A stretch of 64,000 nucleotides of DNA from Actinacidiphila glaucinigra (lineage in GTDB: Bacteria > Actinomycetota > Actinomycetes > Streptomycetales > Streptomycetaceae). A program made the translations under genes and the position numbers. The DNA lies in contig NZ_FZOF01000005.1 of NCBI RefSeq assembly GCF_900188405.1, forward strand, positions 186,001-250,000, read 5' to 3'. This document shows, piece by piece, positions 30,448 to 38,937 of the stretch (its first letter is position 1; the number at the start of each line of letters is the position of its first letter). Below the pieces are notes generated by a model that was given only the letters and a program-made list of their open reading frames with translations, was not told the DNA's origin and did not search any database.

Positions 30448-31166
30448 ACCACCCCGGCGCCGCCGCACGACACCGAGCTCCGCGACCCGAGCCCCATGAC
30501 CGGCTCAGGCACCGACGAACCACTGGTCCGCACCCTCGTGCGGGACCGACCCCGGCCGGGACGACGGACTCCGGCGCCTCCGCGGCGAGTCGGCCGCGAG
30601 TCCGCGCGCACCCACGCGCCCCGGCACACGGCCCGCGCCCTCACCGCGCCGCCGCGAACGTCCGGGCAGCGGCTCGACGCCGCCTCCCCCCGGCCTCACG
30701 GACCGGCTCCGTCCGGTCCGTCGTCGCGGCGATCCGCACCCCGTGAACGTCGTTGTGAACGCCGTCGCGGACGGCCTCGGCGCGCTCCGCGCCCGCGCCC
30801 CGGCGACCGAACGCGCCGTCGCAAGGCCTCGGTTGGCCTCCGGCGCGACGCCCGGGCACGACCCCGCGAGCGACGCGGCGATCCGCCGCTCCCACCGAAG
30901 GCCCCCGCCCCCGCTCGGGCGGGGGCCTCTTCGCATGTCAACTCCCCATCCGTCCGGATGGGTTCGCCGCCGCACACCACCCCACTTACCAAAAGTTAGC
31001 GGCTAATCCCCTCTTTGGGCCTCGGCAACCGGGTGCTCCACGGTGGAGGCGTGGGACCCGCACCTCGCACCCCCCGGCGACGCGGGCCAACGGGCTCCCC
31101 GGCGCCATGACGCCGGGGAGCCGCCCCACGGGGACACGAACCCACCTGACGCACCTGGAACTTCAC
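30448..31166. other. Gene-poor interval upstream of the azoreductase gene
   Basis: This 719-base interval shows only Arg/Pro-rich frames with no ribosome-binding sites. It contains a 12-pair hairpin at 30899-30928 (next feature) and, closer to the azoreductase gene, a TTAGC-G-GCTAA inverted repeat at 30996-31006 next to ACTTACCAAAAG, which may be a regulator site. No gene is supported. Confidence 0.5.
30899..30928 (+). terminator. Strong GC hairpin
   Basis: AGGCCCCCGCCC and GGGCGGGGGCCT are perfect complements with a six-base CCGCTC loop. Without a T-run, it still resembles typical streptomycete terminators. It ends whatever transcription enters from the left. Confidence 0.75.
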
Positions 31167-31820
31167 ATGGCCACCCTGCTGCACCTCGACTCCTCCCTCC
31201 ACCCGGGCTCCGCCTCCCGCTCCCGCACCGTCGCGCTCTCCTTCCGCGACGCCTGGCGCGAGCAGCACCCGGACGGCACCGTGCTCCACCGCGACCTCGC
31301 CGCCGACCCGCTCCCCCACCTCGACGTGCACGGCTTCTCCGCGGCCTTCGTCGACGCCCCGTCCCGCACACCCGAGCAGGGGGCGGCCTTCGCGCGCCGG
31401 CTGACCCTGATCGAGGAGCTGGAGCGGGCGGACGCCGTGCTCCTCGGCGCCCCGATGTACAACTTCACGATCCCCTCGACGCTCAAGAGCTGGATCGACC
31501 ACGTACTCATGGTCGGCCGCACGACGGGTGACACGTCCAGCGTGAAGGGCGTGCCGGTCACCGTCATCGCCAGCCGCGGCGGCTCCTACGCGCCGGGCAC
31601 CCCGCGGGAGTCCTCCGAGTACGTCCAGAACTACCTGCGGTCCATCCTCGGCGAGTACATGGGCCTGGAACTGGACTTCATCGTCCCCGAACTCACCGCG
31701 GCGGCGTCGAACCCGGCCATGGCCGAGCTCGTCCCGCTGGCCGAGGCCTCGTGGGCGCGGGCGCTGGAGGACGCGACCACCAAGGGCAAGGAGGTCGCGC
31801 AGCGCGTCAGGGCCGCCTGA
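31167..31820 (+). CDS. azoR: FMN-dependent NADH azoreductase (AzoR/flavodoxin-fold)
   Basis: The 217-aa protein begins LLHLDSSLHPGSASRSRT, the FMN-phosphate loop, and has ADAVLLGAPMYNFTIPSTLKSWIDHV, the active-site block of AzoR, and VIASRGGSYAPGTP later. These enzymes reduce azo bonds and quinones with FMN and NADH and help detoxify quinones. The start at 31167 follows GGAACTT; upstream inverted repeats at 30980-31010 may be the regulator site. It is a single-gene unit. Confidence 0.88.
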   Translation: MATLLHLDSSLHPGSASRSRTVALSFRDAWREQHPDGTVLHRDLAADPLPHLDVHGFSAAFVDAPSRTPEQGAAFARRLTLIEELERADAVLLGAPMYNFTIPSTLKSWIDHVLMVGRTTGDTSSVKGVPVTVIASRGGSYAPGTPRESSEYVQNYLRSILGEYMGLELDFIVPELTAAASNPAMAELVPLAEASWARALEDATTKGKEVAQRVRAA

Positions 31821-31830
31821 CGCCGGCCGG

Positions 31831-31920
31831 TGTCCTGCCCCTGTCCCGCCCCTGTCCCGCCCGTGTCCCGTCCGTGTCCTGCCGGGAGACGGGCGGGACA
31901 GGGGGGACAGGGGGGACACG
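31831..31920 (+). repeat. Tandem and inverted repeat cluster after azoR
   Basis: CCCCTGTCCCGCCC occurs twice at 31838-31851 and 31849-31862 with two more degenerate units, then its inverse GGGCGGGACAGGGG at 31891-31904 followed by GGGACAGGGGGGACA. The left copies can pair with the right, forming a large hairpin downstream of azoR. It could be a terminator grown by slipped duplication. Confidence 0.75.
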
Positions 31921-32065
31921 CCCCCCTCGCACCCGGCCTGGTACCGGGAGGCATAGGAACAGCGTTCCGTGGCCCGCTCCGCCACGTTGACGCAGCCTTG
32001 ACCTCGTCCCATACACCTCGCACGGCCTCCCGCCGCGGCGGCCCCGCCCCGTTCGGAAGATGCGC

Positions 32066-32326
32066 ATGAGCAACCAGACGACCACTCACCACGGCCCCGC
32101 CGGCCCCGGCCCGGACTCCGGCCCGCAGGAGACCGGCATCGACGGTCTGGCGCACCTGGTCGACGATCTCGCACAGGCGATGGCCACCACACCGGAGGCC
32201 GTCCTCGCCGGCATGTCGGACGACGTGCTGAACGCGCTCTTCCGCCTGCACGTCCAGGAGGAACCCGCGCACGGCCCGCGGCCCGACGGCGTCCTGGAAC
32301 CCGGGCGGAACCGGGCTACGAGGTAA
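32066..32326 (+). CDS. Hypothetical protein (86 aa)
   Basis: The ORF starts at ATG 32066 with GGAAG seven bases upstream. The N-terminal 25 residues are Pro/Gly-rich; the centre LAHLVDDLAQAMATTPEAVLAGMSDDVLNALFRLHVQEE looks like two amphipathic helices. The product does not match a domain I know. It ends 32 bases before the large SpoIIE protein and in the same direction, so it might be co-transcribed with it. G/C-ending codons support reality. Confidence 0.55.
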   Translation: MSNQTTTHHGPAGPGPDSGPQETGIDGLAHLVDDLAQAMATTPEAVLAGMSDDVLNALFRLHVQEEPAHGPRPDGVLEPGRNRATR

Positions 32327-32358
32327 GGCCTGCCTCGCCTGCCAGCTTTCCTCCCGAA

Positions 32359-35250
32359 ATGTACATTTACATGGTGAACGACCGATTGGCGCTGCTCGCC
32401 GCTGTGGAGAAGGGCATCGCCGAGGGCGAGGTGCTCCGGCTCGCACTGCAGCACGCGGTCGCCGAGCTGGACGGGCTGGGCGGCACGGTCCACCTGTGCG
32501 GGCCGATGTCCGCACTGCGCCTGGTGTCCACGGTCGGACTGTCCTCGGGCTCCGTACGCCCCTGGGAGATCATCGACCAGGAGAGCCCCGCGGTCCCGGC
32601 CCGCGCGGTGCGCCGGCGCGGCCGCGTGTGGGCGGCCGACGGATCGGCCGGCGCCGTCCGGCCGGGGGCGGCGAAGGGGTGGCCCGGCACGGGGCTGGCG
32701 TCCGTGGCTCTGTCGGACGGCGTGAGTTCGGTGGGGTCGCTGACCGTCGTGACCGGCCCGGCCGGGGAGCCCTCCGAGGAGCAGTGGCGCTTCCTCGAGG
32801 CGGTGACCGCCTGGGCCCAGGAACGCGTGGACCAGGCCCCGCCCCCGACCCGCCCGCCGCACGAGGAACCCAGCGGCAGCCGGCTGCGGCAGGCCCTGAA
32901 GGCCGTCGAGGTAGGCACGTGGGACTGGAACATCCGCACGGGCGAACTCGCCTGGGACGACGCGGCCATGGCCGTCTACGGCACCGATCCCACCGACTTC
33001 GTGCCCCGGGTCGAGAGCTGGATGAAGGTCGTCCACCCCGACGACCTGCGCTGGACGCTCGCCGCCGCCGAGAAGGCGATCCGGGACCGCGGCGTGTTCG
33101 AGGCCGAGTACCGGGTGCGCCGCCCGGACGGCAGCTACGGCTGGACGGAGACCCGCGCCAAGGTCGTCCTGGACGACAGGGGCGAGCCCTACCGGATGAT
33201 CGGCACGGCGTGGGAGAGCAACGAGTCGCGGTCCGCGCGCGACGCGCTGAGCCGCGCCCTGCGGTACATGAGCGACGGCTTCCTCTCCGCCGACGAGGAC
33301 TGGCGGATCACCTTCGTCAACCTGGAGGCGGAGGACGTGCTCGGCTCCTCCGAGGAGGAGTTGTTCGGCCGGGTGCTCTGGACGCTGCCGTCGGTGCGGC
33401 AGGTCCCCGGGCTGGAGTCCCGCTGCCGGGAGGCCGCGGCCAAGGCGGCGCCCACGAGCTTCGACGTACGCATGCCGGACACGGGCTCCTGCTACCAGGT
33501 CCGGCTGGTCCCGCTGCCCGACGGGGTGACGCTGTACTTCACCGACGTCACCGACCGGCGCAGGCACGAGGCCGACCGCGCCGCCGCCGAGCACGCGGCC
33601 GGCGAACGCGCGACACGGATCGCCGAACTCACCGCCGCCCTCGCCAAGGCGACGACGTCCCGCGACGTGGTGGACGCCGTCGCCCAGCGCGTGCTGCCGC
33701 CGTTCGCCGCCAGCGGGCTGCTGGTGCAGGCGCTCGAGGACGGCAGGGCCTACAACGTGGGGTCCGTCGGCTACCCCCAGTCCTTCCTCGACAACCTCCA
33801 GGGCCGCCCCCGGGGCGCCAAGGACCCGGTGTGGGACGCGATCTCGACCAGCGGGCCGGTGTTCGTCTCCTCCGCGGAGGAGTACGCGGCGCGGTACCCC
33901 GCGATGGCGGACCGCCCGCATCTGACGGGGAAGGGGTCCTGGGCCTTCCTGCCGCTGACCGCCTCCGGGCTCACCTTCGGCGTCTGCGTGGTCGCCTTCG
34001 ACCAGCCGCGGCGCCTGACGGACGAGGAGCGCACCCTGCTGAGCGCCATCAGCGCCCTGGTGGCCCACGCCCTGGAACGCGCACGGCTCTACGACGCCGA
34101 GCACACCCGCTCCCGGGAACTGCAGAGCGCCCTGCTCCCCCAGCAACTGCCCGCGCTGCCGTCCTGCGAGCTCGCCGCGCGCTACCTGCCGACCGAGCAG
34201 GGCGCGGACGTCGGCGGCGACTGGTACGACGTGATCCCGCTGTCCGCCGGCCGGGTCGCGTTCGTCATCGGGGACGTGATGGGCCACGGCCTGTCCGAGG
34301 CCGTCACCATGGGGCGCCTGCGCACGGCGGTCCACACGCTGGCCGGCCTCGAACTGCCCCCCGACGAGATCATGGGGCATCTCAACGACATCGTCGGCGG
34401 ACTCGGCGCGGACTCCTACGCGACGTGCCTGTACGTCCTCTACGACTCGACCACCGGCATCTGCTCGGTCACGCGCGCCGGGCACCCCCCGCCCGCGGTC
34501 GTCCAGCCCGACGGGACCGTGCGCTTCCCGAAGGCGGCGCCGAACCCGCCCCTGGGAGCGGCCGAGCAGCCTTTCGAGAGCATCGAGCTGCGGATCCCCG
34601 AGGAGAGCCTGCTCGTGCTGTTCACCGACGGGCTGGTCGAGTCCTCCGAGCGCGAGATCGACGAGGGCCTCGGCGACCTGGCGCGGCTGCTGGTCGACGC
34701 GGACGGCGCCGACCTGGGAGCGCTCTGCGACACCCTCATCTCGGGGCTCCTCCCCGTCGGACGGACCACCAGCGACGACATCGCGCTCCTCGTCGCCCGC
34801 GTCCACGCGCTCGCGCCCGATCGGATCGCCTGCTGGCCGCTCCCCGAGGACCCGCGGGCGGCGGGGATCGCCCGCAGGCACGTACGGGACCAACTGGCCG
34901 CCTGGGATCTGGAGGAACTGACGCCGACGACGGAGCTGCTCGCCAGCGAGCTGGTGGGGAACGTCGTGCGCCACGGCAGAGGCCCGATGACGCTGCGGCT
35001 GCTGCGGGACATCGACCTGGTCTGCGAGGTCTCCGACGACAGCCTGACGATGCCCCGCATCCGTCACGCGTCCGAGACCGACGAGGGCGGCCGGGGGCTG
35101 CAGCTCGTCGCCTCCCTGTCCCAGCGGTGGGGCACCCGCTACACCCCGAACGGCAAGTGCATCTGGACGGCGCAGCAACTGCCGGACCCCGACGTCTGCT
35201 TGCCGTCGCCGGAGCCGTTCGACCTGGACGCCGTACCGCCCCTCGAATGA
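32359..35250 (+). CDS. Multi-sensor PP2C phosphatase with PAS, GAF, SpoIIE and HATPase domains
   Basis: The 963-aa protein reads, in order: an N-terminal GAF-like part (1-160); a PAS_3 domain with VGTWDWNIRTGELAWDDAAMAVYG and VVHPDDLRWTL (about 185-290); a second PAS (about 295-400) with YMSDGFLSADEDWRITFVN; a GAF domain (about 410-590); a SpoIIE phosphatase domain (about 600-800) with VGGDWYDVIPLSAGRVAFVIGDVMGHG (metal Asp residues) and LVLFTDGLVESS; and a HATPase (about 820-950) with LLASELVGNVVRHGRGP and EGGRGLQL. Such proteins link signals to anti-anti-sigma dephosphorylation. The start is ambiguous among 32359, 32371 and 32374. Confidence 0.9.
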   Translation: MYIYMVNDRLALLAAVEKGIAEGEVLRLALQHAVAELDGLGGTVHLCGPMSALRLVSTVGLSSGSVRPWEIIDQESPAVPARAVRRRGRVWAADGSAGAVRPGAAKGWPGTGLASVALSDGVSSVGSLTVVTGPAGEPSEEQWRFLEAVTAWAQERVDQAPPPTRPPHEEPSGSRLRQALKAVEVGTWDWNIRTGELAWDDAAMAVYGTDPTDFVPRVESWMKVVHPDDLRWTLAAAEKAIRDRGVFEAEYRVRRPDGSYGWTETRAKVVLDDRGEPYRMIGTAWESNESRSARDALSRALRYMSDGFLSADEDWRITFVNLEAEDVLGSSEEELFGRVLWTLPSVRQVPGLESRCREAAAKAAPTSFDVRMPDTGSCYQVRLVPLPDGVTLYFTDVTDRRRHEADRAAAEHAAGERATRIAELTAALAKATTSRDVVDAVAQRVLPPFAASGLLVQALEDGRAYNVGSVGYPQSFLDNLQGRPRGAKDPVWDAISTSGPVFVSSAEEYAARYPAMADRPHLTGKGSWAFLPLTASGLTFGVCVVAFDQPRRLTDEERTLLSAISALVAHALERARLYDAEHTRSRELQSALLPQQLPALPSCELAARYLPTEQGADVGGDWYDVIPLSAGRVAFVIGDVMGHGLSEAVTMGRLRTAVHTLAGLELPPDEIMGHLNDIVGGLGADSYATCLYVLYDSTTGICSVTRAGHPPPAVVQPDGTVRFPKAAPNPPLGAAEQPFESIELRIPEESLLVLFTDGLVESSEREIDEGLGDLARLLVDADGADLGALCDTLISGLLPVGRTTSDDIALLVARVHALAPDRIACWPLPEDPRAAGIARRHVRDQLAAWDLEELTPTTELLASELVGNVVRHGRGPMTLRLLRDIDLVCEVSDDSLTMPRIRHASETDEGGRGLQLVASLSQRWGTRYTPNGKCIWTAQQLPDPDVCLPSPEPFDLDAVPPLE

Positions 35251-35394
35251 CCGCCCCGGCGGTCCGACGTCCCTCGTGCGCACCGGCATCGCCCGGGCGG
35301 TGGTCACGGGGGCCGTCCCCGGGGGCCGCGGTGTGACACGTCTGTGACAGTCGGCGGACAGGGTGATGACGCCGCAGAGCGAAGGTAGTTGATA

Positions 35395-35411
35395 TAGGGC
35401 AAAACACCCTA
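35395..35411. promoter_or_regulatory. Candidate operator for the LuxR-type regulator
   Basis: TAGGG-CAAAACA-CCCTA is an inverted repeat 70 bases upstream of the LuxR-type gene. The spacing resembles NarL/LuxR-family heptamer pairs, so autoregulation is possible. Confidence 0.4.
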
Positions 35412-35480
35412 ATCAGACATCCGCCTCCCGCTTCCGAGGGCGCGAGCAGGCACGACAGCCGCCCCGCCGAAGGACACCCC

Positions 35481-35747
35481 ATGAGCCCCGCACCCGCCAC
35501 GCCCCCCGCCGACACCGACGCCGACGCCGAGACGGGTGCCGACACCGGCGCCGGGCTCCCCGAACTCGCCCCCCGCGAGCGCGAGACCCTGCGCCACATC
35601 GCCGCGGGACGCACCTACCTCCAGACCGCCCGCCACATGGGACTGTCCAGGCACACCGTCGACGCCTACCTGCGCCGTATCCGCGCCAAGCTCGGCATCC
35701 ACAGCACCGCCGAACTCACCCGCACCGCCATCGCACTCGGACTGTGA
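35481..35747 (+). CDS. Stand-alone LuxR-type DNA-binding regulator (88 aa)
   Basis: The 88-aa protein has a Pro/Asp-rich N-tail (about 25 residues) followed by a complete LuxR/GerE helix-turn-helix: LAPRERETLRHIAAGRTYLQTARHMGLSRHTVDAYLRRIRAKLGIHSTAELTRTAIALGL (quoted in parts). No receiver domain is present, so it is not a response regulator in itself. GAAGGACACCCC precedes the ATG. It follows the SpoIIE gene by 230 bases and may act downstream of it, but this is only context. Confidence 0.85.
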   Translation: MSPAPATPPADTDADAETGADTGAGLPELAPRERETLRHIAAGRTYLQTARHMGLSRHTVDAYLRRIRAKLGIHSTAELTRTAIALGL

Positions 35748-35774
35748 GCCCCGCGGGCCCCGTCCGCCCGCGGG

Positions 35775-36320
35775 TCAGGACCGGCCGAAACCGTTGAGGA
35801 ACGTGTCCACCACGAGGTCGGCCGCCCGCGGCGGTTCCACATCGGGGAAACGGTGGGCGACGGTGTCCACCAGCTGGTCGAGGACCGCCCTCACCCACTC
35901 CGGGGAGGCGTCGGGACGCAGATGCCCCTCGTCGGCGGCGCGCCGCAGGAAGGCGTCCAGCCGAGCGCTCTGCTCCGCGCGCCGGCGGTCCGCGTCGGGG
36001 TCCTGCCGCATCATGCGGCGCGTGTCGACAGGCCACTCGCGGCTGACGGGGACGATCCTCTCCACGTAGCGGTGCAGGGCGACGGGCACGGGCGCCTCCA
36101 TGAGCCGCGCCTCGTCGAGGACGCGCTCCGCGGAGTCGAGTTTCGCGTGGAAGACCGCGCTGAGCAGCGCCTCGCGCGTGGCGAACCGGCGGTGCACGGT
36201 CGTCCGGTCCACCCCCGCCGCACTGGCGATGGCCGACATCGAGGTGCCGGGATCCTCGGCCAGCAGCCGGGCCCCGGTGCGCAGGACCACGGCGAGATTA
36301 CGTGCGGCATCAGCTCTCAT
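35775..36320 (-). CDS. TetR-family transcriptional regulator
   Basis: The 181-aa protein from ATG 36320 has LAEDPGTSMSAIASAAGVDRTTVHRRFATREALLSAVFHAKLDSAE, a TetR helix-turn-helix. The C-terminus is long and helical. Divergent from the SDR gene, with GCAGTTA repeats at 36346 and 36410 in the gap, it most likely represses the SDR-aldehyde dehydrogenase unit. Confidence 0.88.
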   Translation of the reverse strand: MRADAARNLAVVLRTGARLLAEDPGTSMSAIASAAGVDRTTVHRRFATREALLSAVFHAKLDSAERVLDEARLMEAPVPVALHRYVERIVPVSREWPVDTRRMMRQDPDADRRRAEQSARLDAFLRRAADEGHLRPDASPEWVRAVLDQLVDTVAHRFPDVEPPRAADLVVDTFLNGFGRS

Positions 36321-36345
36321 GATGGCGACATGATAACAGCGAGTC

Positions 36346-36416
36346 GCAGTTAGACGTACATCACCATCACGCCCGCCGCATTCACAATCCATAGTGCTAC
36401 ATTGATGTTGCAGTTA
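36346..36416. promoter_or_regulatory. Divergent TetR/SDR control region with GCAGTTA repeats
   Basis: GCAGTTA occurs at 36346-36352 and again at 36410-36416, in direct orientation. TetR operators are usually palindromic, so this repeat is only suggestive. The gap is 173 bases. Confidence 0.35.
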
Positions 36417-36493
36417 ATCGACGAGCTTCCACAGTGATCTCGGTTCCGCCCATCGGGCCGGGAGCGCTCGTCACAGGACAGGAGGAACGTTCC

Positions 36494-37345
36494 ATGGCAC
36501 GCACCTGGCTGATCACCGGTGGTTCCCAGGGCCTCGGCCGGGCCCTCGCGGTCGCGGCGCTGGAGGCCGGCGACCAGGTCGCGGTGACCTCGCGCAGGCC
36601 GGAGGCACTGGCAGAACTGGCGCAGGCCCACCCCGAGCGCCTGCAGAGCCTCGCGCTGGACGTCACCTCGCCGTCGGGGGCCCGGGACGTGGTCGCGGCG
36701 GTGGTCGAGCGTTTCGGCGGCCTCGACGTCGTGGTCAACAACGCGGGCTACGCCACCAACGGCACGGTGGAGGACTTCCCGGAGGACGAGTTCCGGGCGC
36801 AGGTCGAGGCGAACCTCTTCGGGGTCGTCAACGTGACGCGGGCGGCGCTGCCCGTCCTGCGCGGCCGGCGTTCGGGACACTTCGTGCAGATCTCGTCCAT
36901 CGGCGGCCGTGTCGGCGGCACGCCGGGCCTCAGCGCCTACCAGAGCGCCAAGTTCGCCGTCGCGGGCTTCTCCGAGGTCCTGGCGAACGAGGTGGCCCCG
37001 CTCGGCATCAAGGTGACCATCGTGGAGCCGGGCGGCATCCGCACCGGCTGGGCCGCCGGTGCCGCGCTGACCTCGGGCCCCATCACGGCCGACTACCGGC
37101 AGACCGTCGGGCTGTGGGGGGAGCGGTTGGCGGCCTACAGCGGCTACGAACCCGGCGACCCGGCCCGGATGGCCCGCGCGATCGTCGACGTCGTCGGCGC
37201 CGGGGAGCCCCCGCGCCGCCTGCTGCTCGGCAGTGACGCCCTGGAGATCGCGCTGAGCGCCGAGGAGGCGCGGCTCGCGGAGGCCAGGACGTGGGCGCAC
37301 GTCAGCCGCTCCACGGACCACCCGGCCGCACCCCGCTCGGCCTGA
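36494..37345 (+). CDS. Short-chain dehydrogenase/reductase
   Basis: The 283-aa protein has TGGSQGLG at residues 8-15 (nucleotide binding), LDVVVNNAG, the catalytic ISSIGG Ser, and Tyr-x-x-x-Lys as YQSAK. AGGAGGAA precedes the ATG. The classic SDR fold is complete, followed by a variable C-terminal part. It is the first gene of a likely operon with the aldehyde dehydrogenase 62 bases on. Substrate unknown; a ketone/alcohol to aldehyde chain is plausible. Confidence 0.92.
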   Translation: MARTWLITGGSQGLGRALAVAALEAGDQVAVTSRRPEALAELAQAHPERLQSLALDVTSPSGARDVVAAVVERFGGLDVVVNNAGYATNGTVEDFPEDEFRAQVEANLFGVVNVTRAALPVLRGRRSGHFVQISSIGGRVGGTPGLSAYQSAKFAVAGFSEVLANEVAPLGIKVTIVEPGGIRTGWAAGAALTSGPITADYRQTVGLWGERLAAYSGYEPGDPARMARAIVDVVGAGEPPRRLLLGSDALEIALSAEEARLAEARTWAHVSRSTDHPAAPRSA

Positions 37346-37407
37346 CCCCCCGGCCCGGCCCCTGCCCTTTCCAACGCCCCTGCCCCTTCACCGGAAGGAC
37401 ATGACTG

Positions 37408-38859
37408 ATGATCATTCGCGACAGGCTCTACATCGGCGGCTCCTGGGTGACCCCCAGTGACCCGGACCTCCTCCTCGACATCCGCTCCCCCCACGACCGG
37501 TCCGTTCTCGGCCGGGTGGCCCAGGCGGCCGACGCGGACATGGACGCGGCCGTGGCCGCGGCGCGCGAGGCCTTCGACCACGGGCCCTGGCCGCGCACCG
37601 ACCCCAAGGAGCGGCAGGAGGTGATCCGCCGGGTCAACGCGCTCCGCGAGGCCCGGTCCGACGAGATCGCCGCGACCATATCCGCCGAGAACGGTTCGGC
37701 GGGCTGGTTCACCAAGGCCGGCCAGCCCTTCCTGACCCGCCAGGTCGAGGCCTACCTCAAGGCCGCCGGGGAGCTCGGCTGGGAGGAGGTCCTCGCGCCC
37801 TCGGACCCCTCGGTGGACTTCGACACCGTCGTCAGGCGCGAGCCCATCGGCGTGGTCGCCGCGGTCATCCCCTGGAACTCGCCCTTCTCGGCGGCCACGG
37901 CGAAACTCACCCCGGCCCTGCTGGCGGGCAACACCGTGGTCCTGAAGGTCTCCCCGGAGAACTCGCTGAGCATGATGCTGCTGGCGGACCTCTTCCACGA
38001 GGCAGGTCTTCCCGAGGGCGTGCTCAGCGTGCTCCCCGCGGACCGGGAGACCAGCGAACACCTCGTCTCGCACCCGGACGTCGACAAGATCGCCTTCACG
38101 GGGTCGACCCGCGCCGGCCGGCGCATCGCCTCGATCGCCGGCGAGCAGCTCAAGCGGGTCAGCCTCGAACTGGGCGGCAAGTCCGCCGCCGTCGTCCTGG
38201 AGGACGCCGACCTGCCCACCGTGATGCAGGGCCTGCGCTTCGGCTCCCTGGCGAACAACGGCGAGGCCTGCATCCTGCAGACCCGGATCCTGGCGCCGCG
38301 CAGCCGTTACGAGGAGGTCGTCACGGCACTGAAGGAGATGGTGGAGTCGCTGAAGGTGGGCGACCCCTCCGAGCCGGACACCTTCATCGGCCCCATGATC
38401 CGCCGCGACCAGCAGCAGCGCGTGATCGACTACATCAGGCTGGGGATCGAGGAGGGCGCCCGCCTGGTCACCGGCGGCCCCGAGGTGCCGCCCGGCCTGG
38501 AGCAGGGCTACTACGTCACCCCGACCGTGTTCGCGGACGTCGACAACGGCATGCGCATCGCCCAGGAGGAGATCTTCGGCCCGGTACTGGTCGTGATCGC
38601 CTATGACGACGAGGACGACGCCGTGCGCATCGCCAACGACTCCGAGTACGGCCTGTCGGGAGGCGTCTGGACCGCGAGCCCCGAGCGCGCCCTGGCGGTC
38701 GCCCGCCGGCTGCGCACCGGGACCGTCACTCTGAACGGCTCCCCGATGAGCTTCGACGGCCCGTTCGGCGGCCACAAGGCGAGCGGCGTCGGCCGCGAGT
38801 ACGGCGCGGTGGGCCTGAACGGCTACGTCGAGTACAAGACGATCACCCGCCGGCGGTGA
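37408..38859 (+). CDS. Aldehyde dehydrogenase
   Basis: The 483-aa protein has all family landmarks: PWNSP with Asn157, GSTRAGRRI for the NAD pocket near 232, LELGGKS with Glu254, and NNGEACILQTR with catalytic Cys288, plus the EIFGPVL block. The usual Gln-Cys is Ala-Cys-Ile here. It oxidises an aldehyde to an acid with NAD(P). Follows the SDR gene in the same direction and likely co-regulated by the TetR at 35775. Confidence 0.93.
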   Translation: MIIRDRLYIGGSWVTPSDPDLLLDIRSPHDRSVLGRVAQAADADMDAAVAAAREAFDHGPWPRTDPKERQEVIRRVNALREARSDEIAATISAENGSAGWFTKAGQPFLTRQVEAYLKAAGELGWEEVLAPSDPSVDFDTVVRREPIGVVAAVIPWNSPFSAATAKLTPALLAGNTVVLKVSPENSLSMMLLADLFHEAGLPEGVLSVLPADRETSEHLVSHPDVDKIAFTGSTRAGRRIASIAGEQLKRVSLELGGKSAAVVLEDADLPTVMQGLRFGSLANNGEACILQTRILAPRSRYEEVVTALKEMVESLKVGDPSEPDTFIGPMIRRDQQQRVIDYIRLGIEEGARLVTGGPEVPPGLEQGYYVTPTVFADVDNGMRIAQEEIFGPVLVVIAYDDEDDAVRIANDSEYGLSGGVWTASPERALAVARRLRTGTVTLNGSPMSFDGPFGGHKASGVGREYGAVGLNGYVEYKTITRRR

Positions 38860-38937
38860 CACGGGAGGGCCGGGCCCGGACGGTGTGCGACGCGCCCCGG
38901 GCCCGGCGGTCGCCGGCCGCGGCGGCGCCAACGGGCG

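Noticed and set aside
30505..31006. ORFs in the gap before azoR
   Set aside because: They are Arg/Pro-rich, lack ribosome-binding sites and one crosses a strong terminator hairpin.
31831..31920. Repeat array as a CRISPR
   Set aside because: Units are about 11 bases and overlap without unique spacers, so they cannot be a CRISPR array.
32086..35307. 1073-aa leftward ORF opposite the SpoIIE phosphatase gene
   Set aside because: It lies antisense to recognisable PAS, GAF, SpoIIE and HATPase motifs, so it is a chance open frame.
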